This document shows positions 18,019 to 29,845 of a stretch of 64,000 bases of DNA, one piece after another. The stretch lies in assembly GCA_022432975.1 (NCBI GenBank), contig CM039508.1:23809278-23873277 (forward strand), read 5' to 3'. Both the position numbers and the translations under genes were made by a program. The notes under the pieces were generated by a model. That model was not told where the DNA came from and searched no databases. It saw only the letters and a list, made by a program, of their open reading frames with translations. Position 1 is the first letter of the stretch. Every line of letters starts with the position of its first letter. Origin of the DNA: Begonia masoniana. Taxonomy: Eukaryota; Streptophyta; Magnoliopsida; Cucurbitales; Begoniaceae.

Positions 18019-21000
18019 GTGCCAAGAGTCTTTGCAATGATGGAGGACGTTGATGATGCTGATCTGCACACAGCAATTACAGGTACAGTTTTGGTGTGTA
18101 ACATACCTGCATATACTTTGTTAGACACGGGGGCCACCCATTCATTTGTGGCCATGGACTTTGCGGGTAGAAAGAACTTGTGCCTTGCACCGTCCGATCA
18201 GCCCTACAGTGTCATGCTACCGTCCGGAGAGTTTATGCACTCCGAGCAGGCAGTGCAGGGTGATATAGTGTCAGTTGGAGACCAGAAATTGTATGCCAAT
18301 CTTATCGTCATCAGTATGAAAGGGTACGAAGTGATTCTGGGGATGGACTGGCTATTTAGACATCATGCCACCATCGACTGTAGGTCCGGGCTCGTGACTT
18401 TTAAGCGCCTGAACGAAGTAGAGTTCTCCTATCAGGCAGTACCGAAGAAACATAGTATACCTGTTATATCCTCCTTGAATGCTCAACAGCTGATGAGGTC
18501 AGGATGTGTCGGATTTCTTGCCCACGTAGTAGATGTTCGGAGGCAAGGTGAGGTCGAACTTCAAAATATTTCGGTGGTTCGAGACTTCTCTGATGTTTTC
18601 TTAGATGACCTACCGGGATTGCCACCGAATCGTGAGATAGAGTTTGAGATCGATGTGTATCCTGGTGTTGAACCGGTGTCGAAGAATCCGTACCGTATGG
18701 CGCCAGTTGAGCTGAGGGAGTTGAAGGCTCAGCTAAAGGAATTGGTGGATAAGGGTTGTGTGCGCCCTAGTTTTTCCCCGTGGGGTGCTCCCGTCTTGTT
18801 TGTTAAGAAGAAGGATGGGTCCCTACGGATGTGTATTGACTACCGTGAGCTGAACAAGTTAACGATCAAGAATAAGTACCCGTTGCCAAGAATCGAAGAT
18901 TTATTTGACCAACTACAAGGGGCTCGGGTATTTTCTAAGATTGACTTGCGCTCCGGTTATTACCAGTTGAAGGTCAGAGCTGATGATATTCCAAAGACCG
19001 CATTCAGGACTCGATACGGGCACTACGAGTTCTTGGTGATGTCGTTCGGGTTAACTAATGCCCCGACAGCATTCATGGACTTGATGAACAGGATATTCCA
19101 GGACTATCTGGATAAATTTGTGATCGTATTTATCGACGACATCCTAGTGTATTCTAGAAGTGAAGCCGAACATGAGGGTCACTTGGCTACTGTACTGTCA
19201 ATCCTAAAAATGCATCAATTGTATGCCAAGCTATCAAAGTGTGAATTCTGGTTGAATAGGATTAATTTCCTAGGCCACGTGGTGTCGGCAGAAGGAGTGT
19301 CTGTGGATCCAGCCAAGATTCTGGCAGTGAAAGAATGGCCAAGGCCGAGGAATGCCAGTGAGGTACGGAGCTTTATCGGGTTAGCTGGTTATTACAGAAA
19401 GTTTATCAAAGGATTTTCAGTGATAGCGAAACCTATGACCAGCTTAACGAGGAAGGAAATCAAGTTCAAGTGGTCTGAAGCATGTGAGGTGAGCTTTCAG
19501 ACACTTAAGCAGAAATTAACCACTGCTCCTCTGTTAGTATTGCCAGTTGATGACGGTAAATTCAGCGTATACTGTGATGCGTCAAAGATTGGCTTGGGAT
19601 GTGTACTAATGCAAGAGGGGAAAGTGGTAGCATACGCATCCCGACAATTGAAGAGCCATGAAGAAAACTACCCTACTCACGACCTTGAGTTAGCGGCAGT
19701 TGTATTTGCGCTGAAAGTATGGAGACACCATTTGTACGGACAATCCTGTGAGGTGTTCTCTGATCACAAGAGCCTGAAGTACATCTTTACCCAGAAAGAG
19801 CTAAACATGAGACAAAGACGGTGGTTAGAATTTGTGAAAGACTACGACGTTGAGATTAAATACCACCCGGGTAAAGCTAATGTGGTGGCCGATGCGCTAA
19901 GCAGGATGCCGGCTACTATGCAACCAGTAATGTCGGCTGTATCAATGCCTTTGAGGACGGAGATACAGAGGATCGATATGGAGATAGTATCTGGGCTATC
20001 GGCCACATTAGCAGACCTGACACTACGGCCCGCCGTCCTGGACCACATTAAGGAAGCCCAGAAGACCAATTCAAAGGAGATGGCTGATATGGTGAGCAAA
20101 GTACCAATGGCTTCTTCCGATTTCAGTTATTCGAGAGATGGAATTCTGAAGTTCAAAAACAGATGGTATGTTCCGAAAGACGAAGAGCTACGAAAGCACA
20201 TCTTGTCGGAAGCCCACTCATCTTCTTTCTCTGTACATCCTGGATGCACGAAGATGTATCAAGACTTGAAACTTCACTTCTGGTGGCCGAATATGAAGAA
20301 TGAAGTGGCCAAGTATGTGGAGTCTTGTATGATATGTCAACAGGTCAAAGCTGAACATCAACGACCGAGTGGAACGCTTCAGCCTCTTCCGATTCTGGAA
20401 TGGAAGTGGGAGAATATAACGATGGATTTTGTTGTTGGCCTACCAAGAACAGCTAAGGGCCATAATAGCATTTGGGTCATAGTGGACAGATTGACGAAGT
20501 CGGCCCACTTTTTACCTGTGAAGACGACGTACTCCATGGATCAGTATGCAGAGCTGTATATTAGCGAGATTATTAAACTGCATGGCGTTCCTGTGTCGAT
20601 TGTCTCAGACCGTGATCCCAGATTCACTTCCAAGTTTTGGAAAAGTTTGCAGAGCTCTTTGGGTACGAAGTTGAATTTCAGCACGGCATTTCATCCACAG
20701 ACTGATGGAGAATCTGAGAGAACAATCCAAATATTGGAGGATATGCTAAGGTCGTGCGTGCTGGAATTTCATGCTCCTTGGAGTAGATATTTGCCACTCG
20801 TGGAGTTTGCCTACAACAATAGCTATCAGGCTACAATCGGTATGGCTCCGTATGAAGCTCTCTACGGTAGAAAGTGTAGATCCCCATTGTGTTGGGATGA
20901 GATCGGAGAAACCAAGCTTATCGGCCCTGAAATACTACAACAAATGTCTGGGGTAATAACTGCAATCAAGCAAAGAACCCAAGCTGCACAAAGTCGACAG

Positions 21001-21461
21001 AAGAGTCATGCGGACATTAGAAGAAAAGACTTAGAGTTCGCTGTGGGCGTTGAGGTATTCCCGAAAGTGTCACCTTTCAAAGGCGTAATGAGATTCGGTA
21101 AGAAAGGAAAGCTCAGCCTACGGTTCATTGGCCCTTTTCCCATCCTGAAGCGTGTGGGAAACATGGCTTACGGACTACAATTGCCGGCGTCAATGGATGG
21201 AGTTCACAATGTCTTCCATGTTTCAATGCTGAGAAAATGTGTGCGAGATCCAACTCAGATCGTTAAACAGGTGGACTTTGATATCATGCCGACACTGACG
21301 TATGAAGAAAGGCCTATACAGATATTGGATATGTCACTTAAAGTGTTACGCAACCGTGTAGTCCCATTGGTGAAAGTTTTATGCCGAAATCATAATGTAG
21401 AGGAAGCCACATGGGAAATACAGTGGATGTCAGGGCCCAATATCCGGAGCTATTCTCTTAG
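18019..21461 (+). pseudogene. pol part of fam2 gag-pol (PR-RT-RH-INT-chromodomain)
   Basis: Protease active site DTGATHSF is at 18124. The reverse transcriptase has a FIDD box at about 19129-19140 (the gypsy form of YxDD). RNase H begins near [13 protein letters not shown] (~19567) with [12 protein letters not shown]. Integrase has an HHCC region ([12 protein letters not shown]... CMICQQVK, ~20236-20350) and the catalytic triad around MDF (~20425), SDRDPRF (~20610) and DGESE (~20704). A C-terminal chromodomain (~21290-21460; [22 protein letters not shown]) places it in the chromoviruses, Tekay-like. The frame is open from 18019, but near 21424 a one-base shift moves it off the expected stop at 21459-21461, so the longer frame reads into the 3' LTR to 21540. 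The chromodomain LWRN is LCRN. Confidence 0.9.
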
Positions 21462-21487
21462 GCAAATTTTGGGGACAAAATTTCTGT

Positions 21488-21501
21488 TAAGGTGGGTGGA
21501 A
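21488..21501 (+). promoter_or_regulatory. polypurine tract, fam2
   Basis: AAGGTGGGTGGA directly precedes the TG of the 3' LTR, like 10447-10459. Confidence 0.7.
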
Positions 21502-24500
21502 TGTAACACCCAGCATTTTTGCCATGTAATAATCTGTTGAATTATTGTATGGATTTAAATTGCCATAAATACAATAACTATTTTGTTGTGAAGTTTTGGA
21601 GCATGTAGTGTGGGGTGAACCAAACCAATTTGTAACCAAACTAACGCTAAGTTTAAAATGTATGGAAGGGCAAATTGGGGAGAAATTAATGTTGGTGGGA
21701 GATAGTCAATGGATAGCTGACACATGGCAGCTTGTTGAGGAAGTTAAGTTCTTCCTCCCACGCGAGATCCTCTTCACTTCTCTGCTCTGCTCTCTCTCCA
21801 TTCTCTTCTCAGTATTCTCTCTTCCAGTCGACAAGCAACCATCGAAGATTTACTTCGATCTCCTCAGATTTTCTTCTGCTCCTCCGCTAAGGTAAACATC
21901 TACTAATGCTAACAAGTTTGGACAAGTTTAATGTGGGTTTTTCTCGAAGTTTAGGGTTATGGTATTTGTGAAAAACTCACTGTCTTTAGATGAAAACACA
22001 CCGATTTGTTTTCTAAGGGTTTGAATGAGTTTAGAACAGACTCTTCTGACTTATTTGTTAGCATTTGCAGCTTGTTTATTTTCTGAACGTACATGTACAG
22101 GTTCAAACATTTCTGAGACTTTCTGGCTAACTGCATCGCGGATAACAGGTAAGTTCATAACCGTAGGTTGGCCCTTAAGGCCCTACATCACGGAGGTACT
22201 AGGTTTCCTGTTCTGTCGGGTTGTTTTGGGTAGAAAGGTTATAGTCTATGTTGTGAAATGTCTGGCTTCGATTCACTTTCTGTTGTCTTATTTTTGTTGT
22301 CTGCCTGTTTAAGTTCAAGCACCGTTCATGTATACACGTTTTCTCTGAAAGACATGCAAATGTTTTCTGTACACTGTTTGAAACTAAACAAGATAAAATC
22401 CGACTGAAATGTACCAGGTTAAGTGCGAGACGGGGACTGGCCCCAGAACTGTTTACTGTTTACCGTTTACTATACTGTATCCCTAAAAGTGCCTGATAGT
22501 GCACCCTCCCCCTCCCCCACTGTTTGCCAGTTCCCCTATAAGCTCCACTTAATTCTACTGCCACTGTAACTTAATGCTCTGTACTGTCACCGTATTTCTA
22601 AAAAACTGCATGCATAGCATTTTGCATCACTGCATTCTGATTATGTTCTTACTGAGTTTTAGACTCATAGGTGAACTCCTTGATGTAGGTACTGAACCCG
22701 AACGTGAGGACCTTGTGCCTCAATCTGAAGAATAGGTGGCTGGTGGCTCGAGCTCTCGGGGGTGGTTGCTGCAGTCAGACACAATTTTCTGTCCCGAGGT
22801 TTAAGTCTTAGTCTTTTAAGAAATGTTCATATCTGTAAAATCTTCTGAAATTCTGGTGTGTTTGTTTTAAAACTCTGTTGAGGTCCTGTGTTTTGTCTTA
22901 AAAACTCTGTAGGAAATTCTGTTGGACGTATATATAATGTATAAGTTCTGATGATCGAGTTTTAAATCTCTGTTGACAGTTGTTAGTTGTTTCCTGTGAA
23001 ATGTCTTGAAAACATTGTGGAACTGCTTGAGTTCTCCCTTTTCAGGTCATGCATGGATGGTCTCGAATTTTAGAGCTATCCATGCAGTTTGTTCCTTGAA
23101 ATCTGTCATTTGTAATGAAGGTCTGAAACCTGTATGCCTTCGTGTTGTGCTCGAGAACCATGTTTGAATGGTTTGAGAATCTGAGACTTTCAGTGTTTTT
23201 TGTTCTTTAAGCTCTTTGTCTATATGTTTCTGTTTAAAGTTGTCAAATTCTGCCCCTTTTAAACTGCATCTTCCGATCACGTTAATGCATCCAGTCGATA
23301 GTCACTGTTCACATTTTGCTTAATCTCATCCCCGGTGAACAGTTGGATTGTCATTAGTCTTAGTTACTTCTGCCGGTTCATCTGTCTCTCAGTTTAACTT
23401 CATCTTCCGACGACATCATCTCCTCTTCCGATGATGTCACATAGCTTTTCTTCTGCCGATTACGTTCACTGCTACTTTAACGCATACAGTCCACTGCCAA
23501 ACAGTGATTTGCCTTAGGGTTTAATCTGCCGATTCTCGTATGCCGCATACTACCGATGGACGTCATCTCCTTCTACCGATTTCGTTCACTGCCTGCATCC
23601 ACCGGTGACGTCATCCATCTTCCGGCTGACGTCATCTCCTTCTACCGATTTCGTTCACTGCCTGCATCCACCGGTGACGTCATCCATCTTCCGGCTGACG
23701 TCATCTCCTTCTACCGATTTCGTTCACTGCCTGCATCCACCGGTGACGTCATCCATCTTCCGGCTGACGTCATCTCCTTCTACCGATTTCGTTCACTGCC
23801 TGCATCCACCGGTGACGTCATCCATCTTCCGGCTGACGTCATCTCCTTCTACCGATTTCGTTCACTGCCTGCATCCACCGGTGACGTCATCCATCTTCCG
23901 GCTGACGTCATCCATCTTCCGGCTGACGTCATCTCCTTCTACCGATTTCGTTCACTGCCTGCATCCACCGGTGACGTCATCCATCTTCCGGCTGACGTCA
24001 TCTCCTTCTACCGATTTCGTTCACTGCCTGCATCCACCGGTGACGTCATCCATCTTCCGGCTGACGTCATCCATCTTCCGGCTGACGTCATCTCCTTCTA
24101 CCGATTTCGTTCACTGCCTGCATCCACCGGTGACGTCATCCATCTTCCGGCTGACGTCATCCATCTTCCGGCTGACGTCATCCATCTTCCGGCTGACGTC
24201 ATCCATCTTCCGGCTGACGTCATCTCCTTCTACCGATTTCGTTCACTGCCTGCATCCACCGGTGATGTCATCCATCTTCCGGCTGACGTCATCTCCTTCT
24301 ACCGATTTCATTCATTGCCTGTATCCACCGGTGATGTCATCCATCATCCGGCTGACGTCATCCATCATCCGGCTGACGTCATCTCCTTCTACCGATTTCG
24401 TTCACTGCCTGCATCCACCGGTGACGTCATCCATCTTCCGGCTGACGTCATCTCCTTCTACCGATTTCGTTCACTGCCTGCATCCACCGGTGACGTCATC

Positions 24501-25397
24501 CATCTTCCGGCTGACGTCATCTCCTTCTACCGATTTCGTTCACTGCCTGCATCCACCGGTGACGTCATCCATCTTCCGGCTGACGTCATCTCCTTCTACC
24601 GATTTCGTTCACTGCCTGCATCCACCGGTGACGTCATCCATCTTCGGCTGACGTCATCTCCTTCTACCGATTTCGTTCACTGCCTGCATCCACCGGTGAC
24701 GTCATCCATCTTCCGGCTGACGTCATCTCCTTCTACCGATTTCGTTCACTGCCTGCATCCACCGGTGACGTCATCCATCTTCCGGCTGACGTCATCTCCT
24801 TCTACCGATTTCGTTCACTGCCTGCATCCACCGGTGACGTCATCCATCTTCCGGCTGACGTCATCTCCTTCTACCGATTTCGTTTAATGTATGTTCAGAC
24901 CGACGTGAACTCTATTCTTGTCTGTTTATAGTTCACATCCACCGATAGCACTGTTCATCTTTTGTTATATGCATCACACGATAGCTTTACCTTAATGCCC
25001 AGTTTTACTCTCCTCTTCAGATTATTCCTGTACACTTTCATTGTTTATTTCATCCACGAAGCTCTTTTTATACTATGTCTTCCGCCAGCCTGAATTCTTT
25101 TAAATTAAGTTCCTTTCTGTTTTCTGCTTCACCTGAGAACTCTCTCTCTCTCCCTGTAAATGTTTTCTGTTACTCACTGTAGTTTCTCCCTCTCTGTAAA
25201 GTTACGTTTATAGGGTTTGTGATGATAGTGCATGTTTCCTGTTATTCGATTCTGTTTCTCTGTAAATATTTTAAAAGTATAATGTCTACTGTTTTGACCG
25301 ATCTGTTCAAAGAAAATAGTCACTGTTTTCCGTTATCTGTCCCGGAGTGATGGCTCTGATCCCGGACCCCGATCGGGCTCGGTTTTGGGCTGTCACA
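21502..25397 (+). repeat. 3' LTR of fam2 gypsy element
   Basis: Closely similar to 13969-16862 except for about 1 kb extra minisatellite and a cluster of small indels on both sides of that array (about 23100-23570 and 24885-25080). It ends GGGCTGTCACA. Confidence 0.9.
23560..24885 (+). repeat. 69-bp TGACGTCA minisatellite, expanded form (3' LTR)
   Basis: About 17 copies of a 69-bp unit, with six extra 21-bp sub-units (the segment around CATCTTCCGGCTGACG), for roughly 38 TGACGTCA sites. Most units are identical. Because 69 and 21 are multiples of three, a 443-codon frame (23556-24887) runs through the array; it is not a gene. One unit lacks a C near 24643. Confidence 0.95.
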
Positions 25398-25791
25398 CTT
25401 CCACAACCAATCAAGCCTTGTACTTTGGTTGTGAGCTTGCATTTTCAGTCTTCAACCTGTAGACTCATCTATTCTTGAGAGCTTTCTTTCCTTGAGGTAA
25501 CTTTACCAAGTCATACATGTGATTCTCGTGAAGAGATTGTATCTTATCTTCCATAACTTTCAAACACAGTTTCTTCTCATTAACAGAAGTTACCACTTGG
25601 TAAATATTTGGCTCTCTACCATCTGTGAGCATCACATACTCATCTGAGGTGTATCTCGTCGAAGGACACCGCTCTCTAGTGGATCTTCTCAAACGAGGTT
25701 CGTCTGGCAACTCCTGAACCTCTTCTTCGACTTGCTTAGTCAGTTCAACATTATTAGCAGTGGAGACTTTGCCATTTGCCGGACCGGTATC
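25398..25791 (-). pseudogene. copia A linker and RT N-terminal fragment
   Basis: The minus strand reads PDEPRLRRSTRERCPSTRY (linker between integrase and RT), then MEDKIQSLHENHMYDLVKLP and KKALKNR, followed by a stop (TGG to TAG type) and RT words up to LVVE at 25398. It continues at 13968 once the gypsy element is removed. Its right edge is the SIRE-type LTR at 25792. Confidence 0.8.
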
Positions 25792-27113
25792 TGTTAACTT
25801 AAAATGAGATTAAGATTAGTGTGTTTTTTATGATGTTTAATTAAACTGTATTTAACGGTAATATGGTTTTGATGATAATGTTTGTTAACATGATTAACTT
25901 AATAAATGAATGATTTTGCAAATACCTTAATTGATAATATCCCTGAAAAAGGCTATTTAGTACTAATGAAGTTTATCAAGTGTGTGATAGTCAAAAGGAG
26001 GAAAAACCAGTTCAGAGTGCTTCAAGTGTCGACCGGAATACACAAGTGTCAACCATTAAATGAAGAGAAGATTGAAGTGTCGACCACGAGGTTCAGCCGA
26101 TGGAAACAGAGAAGAAACAAGTGTCGACCGGGATAAACAAGTGTCGACCGATGGAAACAAAGAAGAAACAAGTGTCGACCAAACTTGGAAAGTGTCGATC
26201 CCAAGGTTTTACCAATGCAAACAGAGCCAATTCAAGTGTCGACCGAAACATGAAGGTGTCAACCTGTGAAAACAGAAGCAATTCAAGTGTCGATCGAAAT
26301 TTACAAGTGTCGACCGATGAATACAGAGAAGATCAAAGTGTCGACCACACTAAAGAAGAAATCGACCGAAACATATTTCAACGGCTATCATCTAACACCA
26401 ACGGAAACAAAGTGTCGACCAAGTCTTGAAGGTGTTAACCGGCACTGCTTACAATGGTCTTCTATCTATGCTCAACGATAAAAGTGTCAACTAATTTTAA
26501 GACAAGTCGACCACTAGTAACAAAATCAAAAGAGAACTATAAATTGAAGAATTGAAGAAAGAAGGCTAGAACCAACCAAGGAATCAACAAATCAAAATTC
26601 TCTCAACTTCAAAGAGCTTTCATCTTTCAATTCGTTTACTCATCTCAAACTATAAACTTGAAATTACATTATTGAGAGAGTGCTATTTGAGTTTTGACTC
26701 AAAACCTTGTATTGAAAAATTGAGAAAGGGTGTATCCCTAAGAGAAAAGTGTAAAGGCAGTTGATTGATGCCCGTGAAGTTCAATCAAAGTTGTAAAGGC
26801 AGTTTATTGACGCCCGTGAAGTTCAATAAAAGATTCTCTCGGAAGAGAAGGAAAGAATCTTCAATGGGAGTCCTTGAAACGTGGACGTAGGCAAGGTTGG
26901 CTGAACCACAAACAATTTTGGTGTTATTTCTCTTTTCCCTTAACTCTTTACTTGCGATTGATTAAATTCATCTGAAAAACTAAATTCGTAATCATTCAGT
27001 TTATACACTTAAGAGCAACAATTAATTTGATAGTGATCACAATTATTAAGCATTATAGGAAGCGAAAACCTAATTCACCCCCCACCCCTCTCTTAGGTAA
27101 AAACGATCCTACA
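25792..27113 (+). repeat. 5' LTR of SIRE-type element
   Basis: It starts TGTTAACTTAAAATG and ends CGATCCTACA just before the PBS (1322 bp). It carries the GTGTCGACC motif array in its first half. Near 26755-26830 AAGGCAGTTKATTGAYGCCCGTGAAG occurs twice. The truncated 3' copy starts at 46756 with the same first 15 bases. Confidence 0.85.
26024..26512 (+). repeat. array of GTGTCGACC motifs in SIRE LTR
   Basis: About 15 copies of (A)AGTGTCGACC or close variants (GTGTCAACC, GTGTCGATC), spaced 17-45 bp apart, often after CAAACAGAG-like words. The motif recurs in the 3' LTR (46987-47180) and again before the accessory ORF (44840-45040). It is an irregular dispersed array rather than an exact tandem repeat. 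Confidence 0.8.
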
Positions 27114-27115
27114 AT

Positions 27116-27127
27116 TGGTATTAGAGC
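27116..27127 (+). promoter_or_regulatory. primer-binding site, SIRE-type element
   Basis: TGGTATTAGAGC lies 2 bases after the LTR end. It differs from the usual TGGTATCAGAGC by one C-to-T change. Confidence 0.8.
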
Positions 27128-27178
27128 AGGTGTAAAATCTTCTTAATTGTGATTAAAATAATAGTTACATATTTATAA

Positions 27179-28731
27179 ATGACATTCAACACAAACACCT
27201 CACATATAGAAGGACAATCTATTACTAGACCTCCATTTTTTGTTGGAAATGATTATGTTTATTGGAAGTCTAGGATGAGAAGTTTTGTTCAAGCCATGAA
27301 TTATGATTTATGGAATATTATTGAGAATGGTCCATACATATCTGTAAAAATCGAAAATGGTGTTAGCACTCCTAAAGCATCACATGAACTAAATGATTCT
27401 GATAAAAAGAATTTAAACTTGAATGCTAAGGCAATTAACACGTTGTATTGTGCTCTAAATAAAAATGAATTTAATAGGGTACAAGGGTGTGATAGTGCAT
27501 TCAAGATTTTTTGTTTACTTGAAATAACTCATGAAGGAACAAATCAAGTAAAAGAAAGTAAAATGAGTATGTTAGTGTACGAATATGAATTATTCTCTAT
27601 GGAAAAGGATGAATCTATTAGTTCAATGTTTACTCGTTTTACTAACATTACTAATAGTTTGAAAGTGCTTGGTAGAACATACCCAAATGAAGAATTAGTA
27701 AGAAAGATTCTTAGGTGTCTATTGAGAGGATGGAAACACAAGGTGATAGCCATTCAAGAAGCTAGAGATCTCAAGGTCCTCAAACTGGAAGACCTCTTGG
27801 CTCTCTCATGACACATGAGATAACAATTAGAGCTAATAAGAAGGAAGATCTCAAGGAAAAAGAAGTCTCCAAAAGAAAAGACATTGCTCTAAAGGCTTTG
27901 TCGAGCAAACACGTAGAGTCCGAACAAGAAGAGGATGACAAGGAGATTGTATTCATCTCGAGAAAATTCAGCGAATTTCTCCAACAGAAAAGGATGCAAG
28001 GTAGGAGGTTCTCAAAGGGAGACAAACCTTAAAAGGAAAAGGAGATCACGTGCTTTGAGTGCGGGAAGCCAGGACACATCAAGGTTGAATGTCCTCAAGC
28101 TAAGAAGGCTCCCAAGAGGTTCAAGAAGAGAGCCATGAGAGCAACGTGAGATGATAGCGAGACCGACACCTCCTCCGAAGACGAGGAGGTGGCTAACTTG
28201 TGCTTCAAGGCCAAGGAGAATGAGGTTAGTGATTTTTCTAGTGAAAGTGATAATGATGATGGCGATCTAATTGATGCCTTCAATGACTTAGTTAAACAAT
28301 ATGACATGCTTAAGTCTAAATACAACTTGTTAAAGAATGAAAGTGCAAACTTGATTGAGAAACATGCTAAGGAGATTAAATTGCATGAAATGGAAATTAG
28401 TGAACTCAAGACTAAAAATGATAGTCTAAATGATATAATTTTCAAATTCACTAATGGAAGCAAGAACTTGAATATGCTCTTAGGAAATCAAAGAGTAACT
28501 TTTGATAAGGCTGGAATTGGTTACGAAAAGTTTAATAAAAAGAAAGTATACAAAAACTTTTTCGTCAAACCATCCACATGTCATACATGTAATAAAGTAG
28601 GCCATAAATCGTTTGTATGTCCATTAAAATTTAACAATCTTAAATCATTTGGTGAGTTACAATGGGTTCCTAAGAGAACCAAACCTAACACTAGGACCCA
28701 AAAAATTTGGGAACCAAAGAAGGTTACATGA
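27179..28731 (+). pseudogene. gag of SIRE-type element, broken
   Basis: It begins MTFNTNTSHIEGQSITRPPFF with YWKSRMRSFVQAMNYDLWNII, the conserved start of copia gag (DUF4219/UBN2 type). The first frame runs to 27811; the next parts are in another frame. A zinc knuckle CFECGKPGHIKVEC lies at about 28051-28092 and a second, CHTCNKVGHKSFVC, at about 28579-28620. Between them an acidic segment (ETDTSSEDEE) and a coiled-coil-like stretch (28200-28460) occur, as is usual in SIRE gags. A TGA near 28147 replaces the expected Trp codon. At least one frameshift and one stop. Confidence 0.8.
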
Positions 28732-28754
28732 TTATCTTTCTTGTAGGTTATGAG

Positions 28755-29161
28755 CTCTCTCGTGAAGAACTTATGGTATCTTGATAGCGGATGCTCAAGA
28801 CATAAGATGGGGGACTCCTCCAAGTTTGCCCATGTCAACAAAAAGAAAAGAAACGTTACCTTTGGTGGAAATTAAAAAGGAAAAATAGTTGGCATTGGTA
28901 ACATAGGTATCGACACTAACCCTATAATTGAGAATGTTTTATTAGTTAAAGGTTTAAAACATAATTTGCTAAACATTAGTCAATTGTGTGATAAAAAATA
29001 TAAAGTTATTTTTAAATCAAAATCATGTGTAATTAAAGATAGCTCATGCAGTAAAATTCTGTTTATTGGCTATAGAGAAGAAAATGTGTACACAATTGAT
29101 TTAGACAATATTGAATGTTTTGATGAAAAATGCTTTGATGTGAATGCTTTGAATGATACTT
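28755..29161 (+). pseudogene. protease region of SIRE-type element
   Basis: KNLWYLDSGCSRHKMGD contains the aspartic protease motif DSG. HNLLNISQLCDKKYKVIFKS follows. A TAA interrupts at about 28872. The frame is cut at 29161 by the solo LTR insertion and resumes at 41853 (TWSWHRRLEH). Confidence 0.8.
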
Positions 29162-29585
29162 TGTAACACCCCCCGAACCCACCCCAGCTCGGTGCGCTAC
29201 TTGGCTCACACTTCCCACGTTTAAAACGACGTTTAAAATTATTTTCGTTAAAAATATTGACTCAATTTTTGAGCTTTTTGAAAATTTATTGGAAAACGTG
29301 CCAAAAATACGTGCAAAACGTGCCGAAAAAGATCGGGTTAAAATGTAATACCCTTAATACCGTACCCGTATTTCCCGTATTATTTTTTTTTATACTTAAA
29401 TAAACTCTAAGCGGAACCTAAACCGAAATCTAAATCAGGATCGAAATCGGAATTGAAATCTAACCTTGAAATCATTTAAAACAAACACTTAATAACTAAA
29501 TAACATTTAAACTACTTAATAAAAATAACTTAAAACAAATCAGAAAAAGGGGAGGGCAAAACGGTCCGCCCTGAAAACAAATAAG

Positions 29586-29845
29586 GCAGCGACCAGTCGC
29601 TGCTACATGCAGCGACTGTGCGCTGCATCGCTGAGCCGTGGCAGCGATCGATCTCTGCGCTGCAGCAGAGATCGATCGCTGCATTATATTATGCAACAGC
29701 GATCGATCTCTGCTGCACAGCAGAGATCGATCGCTGCTGATCTCTGCTGCACAGCAGAGATCGATCGCTGCATTGCTTTATAGCAACAGCGATCGATCTC
29801 TGCTCTGCAGCAGAGATCGATCGCTGCATTGCTCCACAGCAAGCA
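29586..29845 (-). repeat. hairpin array AGCGATCGATCTCTGCTG, element F 3' LTR
   Basis: Repeated inverted repeats. The best has two perfect 18-bp arms at 29698-29715 and 29718-29735 with a 2-base spacer. The matching array in the 5' LTR is 36900-37130. GATCGATC is shared with the fam1 array. Confidence 0.85.

Larger units (their letters stand above)
13969..25397 (+). mobile_element. Tekay-type Ty3/gypsy chromovirus (fam2), full length
   Basis: Element of 11,429 bp with TG...CA ends, flanked by CCTCC (13964-13968) and CTTCC (25398-25402), an apparent target duplication with one C/T change. It has an initiator-Met PBS, a single gag-pol frame (17026-21461) with integrase and a C-terminal chromodomain, a polypurine tract, and very long LTRs (2894 and 3896 bp). 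The LTR size difference comes from the 69-bp TGACGTCA minisatellite. It interrupts the copia A RT region at LVVE/GYGQ. Confidence 0.9.

Noticed and set aside
23556..24887. A 443-codon open frame of 23-residue repeats (FYRFRSLPASTGDVIHLPADVIS)
   Set aside because: It is the minisatellite read in frame; 69 bp is a multiple of three, the other frames are open too, and a one-base loss simply swaps frames. Not a protein gene.
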